NCBI GenBank assembly: GCA_937127205.1 | Contig: CAKZLS010000176.1 | Coordinates: 1 to 6,658, forward strand | Length of the DNA: 6,658 nt | Origin: an uncultured Rhodospirillales bacterium | GTDB taxonomy: Bacteria; Pseudomonadota; Alphaproteobacteria; Rhodospirillales; Defluviicoccaceae | Direction of reading: 5' to 3' | Part shown: one piece after another, positions 1 through 5,810 of the stretch | Layout of the letters: each line of letters opens with the position of its first letter | Position numbering within the stretch: the stretch's first letter is position 1 | Notes under the pieces: generated by a model | Database searches by the model: none | What the model saw: only the letters and a program-made list of their open reading frames with translations | Told to the model about the DNA's origin: nothing | Position numbers and translations under genes: made by a program

Positions 1-175
1 GGGGCAGGTGGGGCTGTTTCTGGCGCTGCCGACGGTTTTCACGCTGGTCTGCCTGGTGGTGGGGGTGTGGGCGGTCACGGCTCAGGTAAAGGTGGAAGAA
101 CAAATGCTCGCAACCCGTTACGGGGCGGCTTATGAAGGCTATGCTAGCCAGACGCCCCGCTGGCTTATGAAGTGA
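1..175 (+). CDS. C-terminal fragment of isoprenylcysteine carboxyl methyltransferase / PEMT-like membrane methyltransferase
   Basis: Only the last 57 codons are inside the window (reading from base 2 to the TGA at 173-175); the start lies upstream. The fragment begins with a hydrophobic stretch of about 20 residues (LFLALPTVFTLVCLVVGVWA) that fits a last membrane segment. It ends with a cytosolic tail containing VEEQMLATRYGAAYEGYAS and TPRWLMK. An E-E-x-x-L/M-x-x-x-Y/F-G-x-x-Y-x-x-Y-x-x-x-T-P-R-W/F ending is typical of bacterial ICMT/PEMT-like SAM-dependent methyltransferases. The family's conserved R-H-P-x-Y region would be upstream and cannot be checked, and the methylated substrate cannot be told. 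It lies 30 bp before hprA on the same strand, so co-transcription is possible but functional linkage is not shown. Confidence 0.7.
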   Translation, partial: GQVGLFLALPTVFTLVCLVVGVWAVTAQVKVEEQMLATRYGAAYEGYASQTPRWLMK

Positions 176-205
176 GCGAGACTCAAACGCTGCGAGCGCA
201 CCGTC

Positions 206-1162
206 ATGACCCTGAACATCGTTTTCCTTGACCGCGACACGCTGTCGCCCGAGACCGTGCTCCGCCGTCCCGCCTTCGATCACCGCTGGGCAGAACACGA
301 CCGGACCGCGCCGGACCAGGTGGCGGAGCGGATCGCCGAGGCCGACATCGTCATCACCAACAAGGCGCCGTTGCGCCGCGAGACGCTGGAGTGCGCCCAG
401 CGGCTCAAGATGATCGGCGTGGCCGCCACCGGCACCGACATCATCGACATCGAATGCTGCCATGAGCGCGGCATCGTCGTTTCCAATATCCGCGGATACG
501 CCGTCCATACCGTTCCCGAGCACACCTTCGCGTTGATCCTGGCGCTGCGGCGAAGCCTCATGGGCTACCGCGACGCCGTGGCGCGCGGCCGCTGGCAGGA
601 CGCCGGGCAGTTCTGTTTCTTCGACTACCCGATCCGCGATCTGCATGGCAGCCGCATCGGCATCGTCGGCTCCGGCGCCATCGGCCAGGCGGTGGCGGGC
701 ATCGCCACGGCCTTCGGGATGACCCCGATGTTCGCCGCCCGCAAGGATGCCACAGACGTTGGGCCGGGGCACACGCCGTGGGACGAGGTTCTCGAGACCA
801 GCGACGTCATTACCCTGCATTGCCCGCTGACGCCCGCCACCCGGGACATGATCGGAGTGACGGAATTCCGGGCCATGAAGCGGCGGCCATTGGTGATCAA
901 CACCGCGCGCGGCGGTCTGATCAATGAAGCGGCCCTGGTCACCGCGTTGACCGAAGGCCTGATCGCCGGCGCCGCGATCGACGTATTGCCCACCGAACCG
1001 CCGGCCGCCGATCACCCATTTTTCGCATTGGTGGACCGGCCCGACTTCATCCTGACGCCCCACGTGGGCTGGGCCAGCCAAGAAGCCATCCAGGCTGTCG
1101 CCGATCAATTGATGGACAACATCGAAGCGTTCGTTGCCGATTCCCCGAGAAACGTTGTCTGA
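206..1162 (+). CDS. hprA: Hydroxypyruvate reductase / glycerate dehydrogenase (D-2-hydroxyacid dehydrogenase family)
   Basis: This 318-residue cytosolic enzyme is predicted to reduce hydroxypyruvate (and probably glyoxylate) to D-glycerate (glycolate). The full family architecture is present: a split catalytic domain around a Rossmann domain with G-S-G-A-I-G at 155-160. The catalytic triad is Arg235 in INTARGG, Glu264 in LPTEPP and His286 in TPHVGW. The VAATGTD segment near 72-78, the QFCFFDYPI segment near 135-143 and the ending DNIEAFVADSPRNVV closely resemble serine-cycle HprA proteins as I remember them. That is why I choose HprA over a generic dehydrogenase. After the second Rossmann strand the sequence is FAARK, without the acidic residue of strict NAD enzymes, so NADPH use is plausible. 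ATG206 is the only start between the upstream stop and the conserved N-terminus, although no clear Shine-Dalgarno sequence precedes it. The next gene starts 15 bp downstream. Confidence 0.87.
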   Translation: MTLNIVFLDRDTLSPETVLRRPAFDHRWAEHDRTAPDQVAERIAEADIVITNKAPLRRETLECAQRLKMIGVAATGTDIIDIECCHERGIVVSNIRGYAVHTVPEHTFALILALRRSLMGYRDAVARGRWQDAGQFCFFDYPIRDLHGSRIGIVGSGAIGQAVAGIATAFGMTPMFAARKDATDVGPGHTPWDEVLETSDVITLHCPLTPATRDMIGVTEFRAMKRRPLVINTARGGLINEAALVTALTEGLIAGAAIDVLPTEPPAADHPFFALVDRPDFILTPHVGWASQEAIQAVADQLMDNIEAFVADSPRNVV

Positions 1163-1177
1163 CCTCTACCCCCAGCG

Positions 1178-2191
1178 ATGAAATCCATGAGCCCACTCCC
1201 CGCCGATCTCATTACTTTTCTCCGCGGCACCGATCTGATTGATGCCGATGAAGTGCCAGCGGCCCGGCCCCTAACCGGCGGTGTGTCCTCGGATATATGG
1301 CTCGTCGAGACCGCTCGCGGCCCCGTGTGCGTCAAGCGGGCGCTGTCGCAACTGAAGGTCGCTCAAGATTGGCGGGCACCGGTAGAGCGCAACGCTTATG
1401 AGGTGCAATGGTTCCGAGCCGCCCGTGCGTACGTGCCCGAGGCCGTCCCGAGCATTCTCGCCCACGACGAAGTGGCGGGCGCGTTCGCGATGGAGTATCT
1501 CGATCCGGACCATTTCCGAGTCTGGAAGGAGGAACTGCGCCATGGGCGGGTCGATTTCGACGTCGCCGCCCAGGTAGGCAGCACACTGGCTCGGATCCAC
1601 GCCGGAACCGCCGGCGACGCGGAGGTGGAGGGCAGCTTCCAAACCGACGACCTGTTTCACGCCCTTCGCCTGGAGCCCTACCTGGAAGCAACGGCGCGGG
1701 TCCACACCGATCTTGGCGATGAGTTGATGGCGTTGTCACAGGCGACACTTGCCACCAAGATCGCCCTGGTGCACGGCGACGTCAGCCCTAAGAATATCCT
1801 GATCGGCCGGGATGGTCCGGTGTTGCTCGACGCCGAATGCGCGTGGTATGGCGACCCGGCCTTCGACTTGGCATTCTGCCTCAACCACTTGCTGCTCAAA
1901 TGCCTGTGGGTCCCCGCCTCTTTCCCGGATTTGCTGCAGACGTTTGCGATACTGACGCAAGCGTACCTGTCAGGCGTGACCTGGGAACCGCCCGAAGATT
2001 TGGAGGCACGGACGGCGCGACTGTTGCCGGCGTTGTTCCTCGCCCGGGTGGACGGCAAGTCGCCGGTGGAATATCTGACGAATGATAATGAAAAGAACCG
2101 GGTCCGCAGTGCGACACGCGCACTGCTCGTTGATCCGGCCGACACTTTGGAGGATGTCGCCATGGCTTGGACCCGGGAATTGAGCTCATGA
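1178..2191 (+). CDS. Aminoglycoside phosphotransferase-fold small-molecule kinase, substrate unknown
   Basis: A 337-residue protein of the APH/choline-kinase/methylthioribose-kinase-like superfamily, which transfers the ATP gamma-phosphate to hydroxyl groups of small molecules. Visible landmarks are a glycine-containing loop LTGGVSSDIW (32-41), Lys53 in VCVKRAL as the ATP lysine, and the catalytic loop LVHGDVSPKNILIG (197-210) with Asp201 as base and Asn206. The metal-binding motif LLDAECAWYGDPAFDLAF (216-233) contains Asp218 and Glu220. The catalytic loop differs from true methylthioribose kinases, and nothing suggests antibiotic resistance. It sits between hydroxypyruvate reductase and an enolase paralogue and shares an ATGA overlap with the latter, so a glycerate 2-kinase-type or related hydroxyacid kinase role is the best contextual guess. 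A second in-frame ATG at 1187 is an alternative start; neither ATG has a clear Shine-Dalgarno sequence. Confidence 0.85.
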   Translation: MKSMSPLPADLITFLRGTDLIDADEVPAARPLTGGVSSDIWLVETARGPVCVKRALSQLKVAQDWRAPVERNAYEVQWFRAARAYVPEAVPSILAHDEVAGAFAMEYLDPDHFRVWKEELRHGRVDFDVAAQVGSTLARIHAGTAGDAEVEGSFQTDDLFHALRLEPYLEATARVHTDLGDELMALSQATLATKIALVHGDVSPKNILIGRDGPVLLDAECAWYGDPAFDLAFCLNHLLLKCLWVPASFPDLLQTFAILTQAYLSGVTWEPPEDLEARTARLLPALFLARVDGKSPVEYLTNDNEKNRVRSATRALLVDPADTLEDVAMAWTRELSS

Positions 2192-3477
2192 GTGAATCGC
2201 TGATCACCGACGTCAATGCTTTGCGAGTATGGGATTCACGAGGTCGGCCCACGGTCGAAGTCGAGATCCGACTTGCCGGCGGCGCCGGCGGCCGCGCCAT
2301 CGCGCCGGCCGGCGCATCGACCGGCAGCGGCGAGGCGCTGGACCGGCGGGATGGCGGGACTGCGTTTGGCGGGCTGGATGTGACCCATGCGGTGGATGCG
2401 GTCAACACGATCATCGCGCCCGCACTGACCGGAACCGATGCGACCAAGCAAGCAGCGGTGGACGGCGTTCTCATTGAGCTGGACGGAACTCCGGATAAAT
2501 CACGGCTTGGCGGCAACGCCACCGTCGCGACGTCCATGGCGTCGGCTCACGCGGGTGCGGAAGCAGCGGGCCTGCCGTTGTGGCGCTGGCTGGAGGGTCC
2601 GGCGAGACCTGTGCTGCCCCTGCCGGAGATTCAGATCTTCGGTGGCGGCGCGCACGCCGGACGGCGCGTGGACATCCAGGATTTCATGGTCATCGCCGTC
2701 GGCGCCGCCGACTACACCCAGGCGCTGGAGTGGACCGCGGAAGTCTATATCGCCGCCGGCAAACTGATGGCCGACGCCGGCAAGCTGGCCGGTGTCGCCG
2801 ACGAGGGCGGTTACTGGCCGGCGTTCGACGGCAACGAGGACGCGCTCGCCTTTCTGGTACGGGCTATCGAACGAGCCGGTCTCACGCCCGGTGAAGACAT
2901 GGCCATCTCGCTCGATATCGCCGCCTCCGAGTTCTACAGCGACGGACGCTACCGCCTTGCCCGTGACGACAAAGAACGGGACACGGACGGCATGATCGAA
3001 ATGCTGCTGGGCTGGGTCGAGCGCTATCCGATCGTTTCCATCGAAGACCCGCTCGCCGAGGACGACGAGGCCGGATTGATCGCTTTCACCCAGGCGGTGG
3101 GCGAACGCGTTCAGGTGGTGGGCGACGATTATCTCGTGACCAACGCGAGGCGGGTGAACGCGGGCGTCGACCGGGGCGCGTGCAATGCGGTGCTGATCAA
3201 GCCCAACCAGGCGGGAACGCTGACCGAGGCGCGCGCCGCGTTAGAAGCGTCGAGGGACGCCGGTTGGGGCGCCATAGTCTCGGCGCGATCGGGCGAAAGC
3301 GAGGACGTGACGATCGTCCACCTGGCCGTAGGCTGGGACGCCAAACAGCTCAAGGTCGGCTCCTTCGCCCGCTCCGAGCGCATGGCCAAATGGAACGAAG
3401 GCCTCAGGATTGCGCGTGCACTGGATAGCCGAGGGGAGCTACCGCCGCGATCGTCGTTTCCTTGGAACGGCGCTTGA
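2188..3477 (+). CDS. Enolase (phosphopyruvate hydratase) paralogue with altered active site
   Basis: This 429-residue, full-length enolase-family protein has N-terminal capping and C-terminal barrel domains. Retained features are the mobile loop PAGASTG (40-46, Ser44), His156 in GGGAHAG, Glu206 in ADEGG, and metal ligands Asp243 (SLDIAASEF), Glu286 (SIEDPLAED) and Asp313 (VGDD). The catalytic Lys338 (LIKPNQAGTLTEA), Arg367-Ser368 and Lys389 are also present. Two positions usually invariant in glycolytic enolases differ: the QEFM glutamate is Asp165 (IQDFM), and the SHRSGETED histidine is Ala366 (SARSGESED). The usual MNIINGG is IQIFGGG. It may still dehydrate 2-phosphoglycerate, or act on a related 2-phospho-hydroxyacid. 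I start it at ATG2188, whose ATGA overlaps the kinase stop, giving the usual enolase N-terminus (MSESLITDV); an in-frame TTG at 2167 would lie inside the kinase. A canonical glycolytic enolase is presumably elsewhere in the genome. Confidence 0.85.
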   Translation: MSESLITDVNALRVWDSRGRPTVEVEIRLAGGAGGRAIAPAGASTGSGEALDRRDGGTAFGGLDVTHAVDAVNTIIAPALTGTDATKQAAVDGVLIELDGTPDKSRLGGNATVATSMASAHAGAEAAGLPLWRWLEGPARPVLPLPEIQIFGGGAHAGRRVDIQDFMVIAVGAADYTQALEWTAEVYIAAGKLMADAGKLAGVADEGGYWPAFDGNEDALAFLVRAIERAGLTPGEDMAISLDIAASEFYSDGRYRLARDDKERDTDGMIEMLLGWVERYPIVSIEDPLAEDDEAGLIAFTQAVGERVQVVGDDYLVTNARRVNAGVDRGACNAVLIKPNQAGTLTEARAALEASRDAGWGAIVSARSGESEDVTIVHLAVGWDAKQLKVGSFARSERMAKWNEGLRIARALDSRGELPPRSSFPWNGA

Positions 3478-3503
3478 ACGCGGTTCGCAGCCTTTTCGAT
3501 GCT

Positions 3504-5120
3504 CTATTCGTCTACAAGAGTGGTTACTCGCTGATAAGCGGGAACTGTCAGGAATTCGACGTAGTCGGGCGGCATCGCTACCTCCAGAAATATCTCGATA
3601 GCATCGAAAAAATGCCCGCCGTCGAACCGCTCGGCGCCGAGCGTCTGGCGCAACGCCGACATTTCTTCGTCCACTAGATCGCGAACGAGGCTTTCGGTGA
3701 TGAGCTGACCGTTATCCAGTTTGGCCTCGTGCTTGAGCCACTGCCAGACCTGGGTTCGGCAGATTTCGGCGGTCGCGGCGTCTTCCATCATGTTGTACAG
3801 GGGCACGCAGCCATTGCCGCCCAACCATGCCTCCAGATACTGGATACCAACGCGGATGTTATTGCGGAGTCCCTCTTCGGTAATGTCACCCTTTGGCACC
3901 GCCAACAAATCTTTTGCCGTCACGTTCAAGTCGCTGCGGTCGCGGCTCACCTGATTGGCTTCGGGCATAAATTCGTCGAACACCGCTTTTGCCACCGGCA
4001 ACAGCCCCGGATGCGCCACCCAAGTACCGTCGTGGCCGTCCTGGACTTCGCGCAGCTTGTCGGCATGGACCTTGGCCAATGCGGCGTCGTTGGCCTCCGG
4101 GTCTCCCTTAATGGGAATGAACGCGGCCATGCCGCCCATGGCGTGGGCGTTGCGGCGATGGCAGACCTTGATCAATGCCTGGCTGTAGGCACGCAGAAAC
4201 GGCGCGGTCATGGTCACCACGTTGCGATCTGGCAGAACAAATTGGGGATGATTTCGGAACCGCTTGATGTAGCTGAACATGTAGTCCCAGCGGCCGCAAT
4301 TCAGACCAACGATATAGTCCTTCAACTCGTAAAGGATTTCCTCCATCTCGAAGGCCGCCATGATGGTCTCGATCAGGACCGTCGCCTTAATGGTGCCGTG
4401 CTCCAAACCCAGCGTCTGTTCGGCGGCAGCGAACGCTTCGGCCCACAAGCGGGCCTCCTTATGGCTTTCCATTTTGGGCAAGTAGAAATAGGGACCGGAG
4501 CCGTTGGCGAGCAATGTCCGAGCGTTGTGGAACACGTAGAGGCCGAAGTCGAACAACCCGCCCGATACCGGCGCGCCGTCCACCAGCATGTGCTCTTCCA
4601 CCAAATGCCACCCACGCGGCCGCACCAGCAGCACAGCCGGATTTTCCACCAAACGGTATTCCTTGGCGGAGTCGGGGTCGGTATAGGCGATGGTCCGGTC
4701 GGCCGCATCGCGCATGTTGATCTGTCCATCGATCACGTTGTCCCAGGTGGGCGCAAGCGAATCCTCGAAGTCGGCCATGAACACGTTGGCGCCGCAGTTG
4801 AGCGCGTTGATCACCATCTTGCGGTCCACCGGACCGGTGATCTCTACCCGTCTGTTCTGCAGGTCCTCCGGAACGGGAGCCACCTTCCAGTTGCCGCGGC
4901 GGATGTTTTCGGTTTCGGGGAGAAAGTCAGGAAACTCGCCTTGGTCGATCCGGGATTGCCTGTGTTCCCGAGCATCCAAGAGCTGCAACCGCGTTGCGCC
5001 AAATCGCCGCTCCAGGTCCGCCACAAATGCCAATGCGTCTTTGTTCAAAACCGCATCATAACCGGCCTTCATGGGGCCCCGGATTATCACACCCGGCACC
5101 GTCGCGTTTACTTCGCTCAT
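3504..5120 (-). CDS. aceB: Malate synthase A
   Basis: This 538-residue cytosolic enzyme condenses glyoxylate with acetyl-CoA to malate and CoA, in the glyoxylate shunt or other glyoxylate-assimilating routes. The length fits the compact A isoform (about 530 residues), not the roughly 720-residue G isoform. The family signature is KDYIVGLNCGRWDYMF (267-282). Expected catalytic residues are Arg167 in LLVRPRGWHL, metal ligands Glu251 in LIETI and Asp279 in the signature, and the general base Asp447 in VPLYNMMEDAATAEI. I place the start at 5120 (MSEVNATV) because GGGAGA lies 6 nt upstream. The longer frame from 5141 adds seven residues and has AGGA only about 1 nt before its ATG. The gene is convergent with the enolase-like gene, with 26 bp between stops and no obvious terminator. 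No isocitrate lyase gene is in the window. Confidence 0.95.
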   Translation of the reverse strand: MSEVNATVPGVIIRGPMKAGYDAVLNKDALAFVADLERRFGATRLQLLDAREHRQSRIDQGEFPDFLPETENIRRGNWKVAPVPEDLQNRRVEITGPVDRKMVINALNCGANVFMADFEDSLAPTWDNVIDGQINMRDAADRTIAYTDPDSAKEYRLVENPAVLLVRPRGWHLVEEHMLVDGAPVSGGLFDFGLYVFHNARTLLANGSGPYFYLPKMESHKEARLWAEAFAAAEQTLGLEHGTIKATVLIETIMAAFEMEEILYELKDYIVGLNCGRWDYMFSYIKRFRNHPQFVLPDRNVVTMTAPFLRAYSQALIKVCHRRNAHAMGGMAAFIPIKGDPEANDAALAKVHADKLREVQDGHDGTWVAHPGLLPVAKAVFDEFMPEANQVSRDRSDLNVTAKDLLAVPKGDITEEGLRNNIRVGIQYLEAWLGGNGCVPLYNMMEDAATAEICRTQVWQWLKHEAKLDNGQLITESLVRDLVDEEMSALRQTLGAERFDGGHFFDAIEIFLEVAMPPDYVEFLTVPAYQRVTTLVDE

Positions 5121-5126
5121 GAACAT

Positions 5127-5132
5127 TCTCCC
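5127..5132 (-). promoter_or_regulatory. Shine-Dalgarno sequence deciding the aceB start
   Basis: On the - strand the hexamer GGGAGA lies exactly 6 nt before the ATG at 5120-5118. It falls inside the longer frame that would start at 5141, which is why the shorter N-terminus is preferred. Confidence 0.6.
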
Positions 5133-5165
5133 AATTCCCATTTCCTGATCGTTAGACCCGGTACC

Positions 5166-5247
5166 ATTTCGGCTCTTCCATATTTAGGACGTCCGGACCG
5201 ATTTGACAGGGCGAGTGCCAAACCACGCCAAAGGGACTATTTCGGCT
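5166..5247. repeat. Pair of 9-bp direct repeats ATTTCGGCT in the aceB / small-gene spacer
   Basis: ATTTCGGCT occurs at 5166-5174 and again at 5239-5247, 73 bp apart. A GGTACC palindrome also occurs twice nearby (5160-5165 and 5251-5256). The 200-bp spacer between the divergent aceB and the GcrA-like gene has no gene. These could be paired operator half-sites, for example for a regulator of glyoxylate metabolism, or chance. Only the repetition itself is seen. Confidence 0.3.
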
Positions 5248-5283
5248 GGCGGTACCTCGCCTATTGGTTTCTTGACCGGAATG

Positions 5284-5312
5284 ATTATATTTAAATAGGG
5301 AAATTGGACCAA
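5284..5312 (-). promoter_or_regulatory. Candidate sigma-70-type promoter for aceB
   Basis: On the - strand a perfect -10 hexamer TATAAT (5289-5284) is preceded at 17 bp by TTGGTC (5312-5307), a weak -35. It sits in the most AT-rich patch of the window, beside a TATTTAAATA palindrome (5288-5297). It would give aceB a leader of roughly 150 nt. On the + strand the same patch offers TATATT at 5286-5291 with TTGGTT 16 bp upstream, a weaker candidate for the GcrA-like gene. Confidence 0.35.
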
Positions 5313-5341
5313 AAAAGCCGAGAGGTGAACCGCGCGACATC

Positions 5342-5566
5342 ATGCCGAAGGATATGGAGTTTGAAATCGAACCTACCAACGTTCGTCTGAGGGACGCGGG
5401 TCCTCATCACTGTCGATGGATCGCCGATCATTGCGCAAAGGGAGAGTTCATCATTTGCGGAAGGCCGGTGCGCTCGGGCTCTGCCTATTGTGAGTATCAC
5501 CACGCGGTTGTGTGGAGGAAGACAGGAGAGGGAAGATCACGGACTTCCACCCAAGCATCAAATTGA
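5342..5566 (+). CDS. Small stand-alone GcrA C-terminal-domain-like protein
   Basis: A 74-residue basic protein. Residues about 11-60 follow the pattern of the C-terminal part of the alphaproteobacterial cell-cycle regulator GcrA: a VRLRD stretch, HHCRW with Cys24, then FIICGRPVRSGSAYCEYHHA with Cys39, Cys50 and His53/His54. GcrA has an N-terminal DNA-binding domain that reads GANTC sites and a C-terminal module that binds sigma-70 region 2. Here the DNA-binding part is absent, because an in-frame TGA at 5282-5284 leaves no room for one. If the fold holds, it could bind RNA polymerase sigma-70 without its own DNA target, as a competitor or adaptor; that is inference. The cysteines could bind zinc, though Cys31 is an extra one. 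AGAGG lies 16 nt before ATG5342, farther than usual, so initiation is uncertain; ATG5354 is an alternative. It is divergent from aceB. Confidence 0.7.
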   Translation: MPKDMEFEIEPTNVRLRDAGPHHCRWIADHCAKGEFIICGRPVRSGSAYCEYHHAVVWRKTGEGRSRTSTQASN

Positions 5567-5596
5567 CAATGCCGGGCACAGTCAGTGACAAGATAT

Positions 5597-5600
5597 GGAG
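5597..5600 (+). promoter_or_regulatory. Shine-Dalgarno sequence of the 56-aa gene
   Basis: GGAG is followed by a 6-nt spacer (caggcc) and ATG5607, an ideal arrangement. It overlaps an earlier in-frame ATG at 5595, which itself has no ribosome binding site. This selects 5607 as the start. Confidence 0.55.
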
Positions 5601-5606
5601 CAGGCC

Positions 5607-5777
5607 ATGGAACTGGATAAGATCGAAGACCTCGCGCCCGTTATGATAAAAATGCTCGAGGTATGCAAACACCTCAAACCGTACAAGGATGACCCCGTAT
5701 ATGGGGAATTCCACCAGCGGCAGTTCGATCTACTAAAGGAATTTGCCAATCACCTGAACGTGGACATGGCTGGCTAG
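5607..5777 (+). CDS. Small hypothetical protein, 56 residues
   Basis: I do not recognise this protein. It has 56 residues beginning MELDKIEDLAPVMIKMLEV, is rich in charged and aliphatic residues and looks fully helical. It probably forms two amphipathic helices separated by a LKPYKDDPVYGEF turn, with no membrane segment, signal peptide or cysteine cluster (one Cys). A well-placed GGAG Shine-Dalgarno sequence supports translation. It starts 40 bp after the GcrA-like gene on the same strand and may be co-transcribed with it. A protein-protein interaction role would be a guess. Starting at ATG5595 would add four residues. Confidence 0.55.
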   Translation: MELDKIEDLAPVMIKMLEVCKHLKPYKDDPVYGEFHQRQFDLLKEFANHLNVDMAG

Positions 5778-5810
5778 CGGACAGCCCGCGTTCCTCTTTT
5801 TGTCACGGGA

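Noticed and set aside
2167..2187. TTG-initiated seven-residue N-terminal extension of the enolase-like protein
   Set aside because: The family N-terminus starts at ATG2188, which overlaps the kinase stop in a standard ATGA coupling. The extension only reads kinase sequence in another frame.
1178..2191. Antibiotic (aminoglycoside) resistance gene
   Set aside because: Only the general fold matches. The motifs and metabolic operon context point to a housekeeping small-molecule kinase.
1896..2537. A 213-codon - strand open frame across the kinase/enolase-like junction
   Set aside because: It is antisense to two well-supported genes, low in complexity (Ser/Pro/Arg/Ala-rich) and without motifs.
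5121..5141. Seven-residue longer N-terminus for malate synthase
   Set aside because: AGGA is only about 1 nt from that ATG, whereas GGGAGA is 6 nt from the ATG at 5120.
5203..5208. Perfect TTGACA hexamer on the + strand upstream of the GcrA-like gene
   Set aside because: No acceptable -10 hexamer lies 16-18 bp downstream (the sequence there is GC-rich).
3729..5294. A 521-codon open frame on the + strand covering almost all of aceB
   Set aside because: It is the antisense shadow of a gene with unmistakable malate synthase motifs. Its product is rich in His/Val/Gln with no recognisable domain, and long antisense frames are common in high-GC codon usage.
5563..5568. Second TTGACA hexamer at the end of the GcrA-like gene, before the 56-aa gene
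   Set aside because: It overlaps the stop codon and has no -10 at suitable spacing; read-through from upstream is equally likely.
5451..5714. An 87-codon - strand open frame overlapping both small genes
   Set aside because: It is antisense to the 56-aa gene, which has a good ribosome binding site, and to the GcrA-like gene. No motif was recognised in its product.
5783..5810. Possible terminator with CCCGCG/CACGGG arms and a T run between the small gene and the HPS-like gene
   Set aside because: The stem is short with a mismatch and the T run is in the loop rather than after the stem, so it does not fit an intrinsic terminator.
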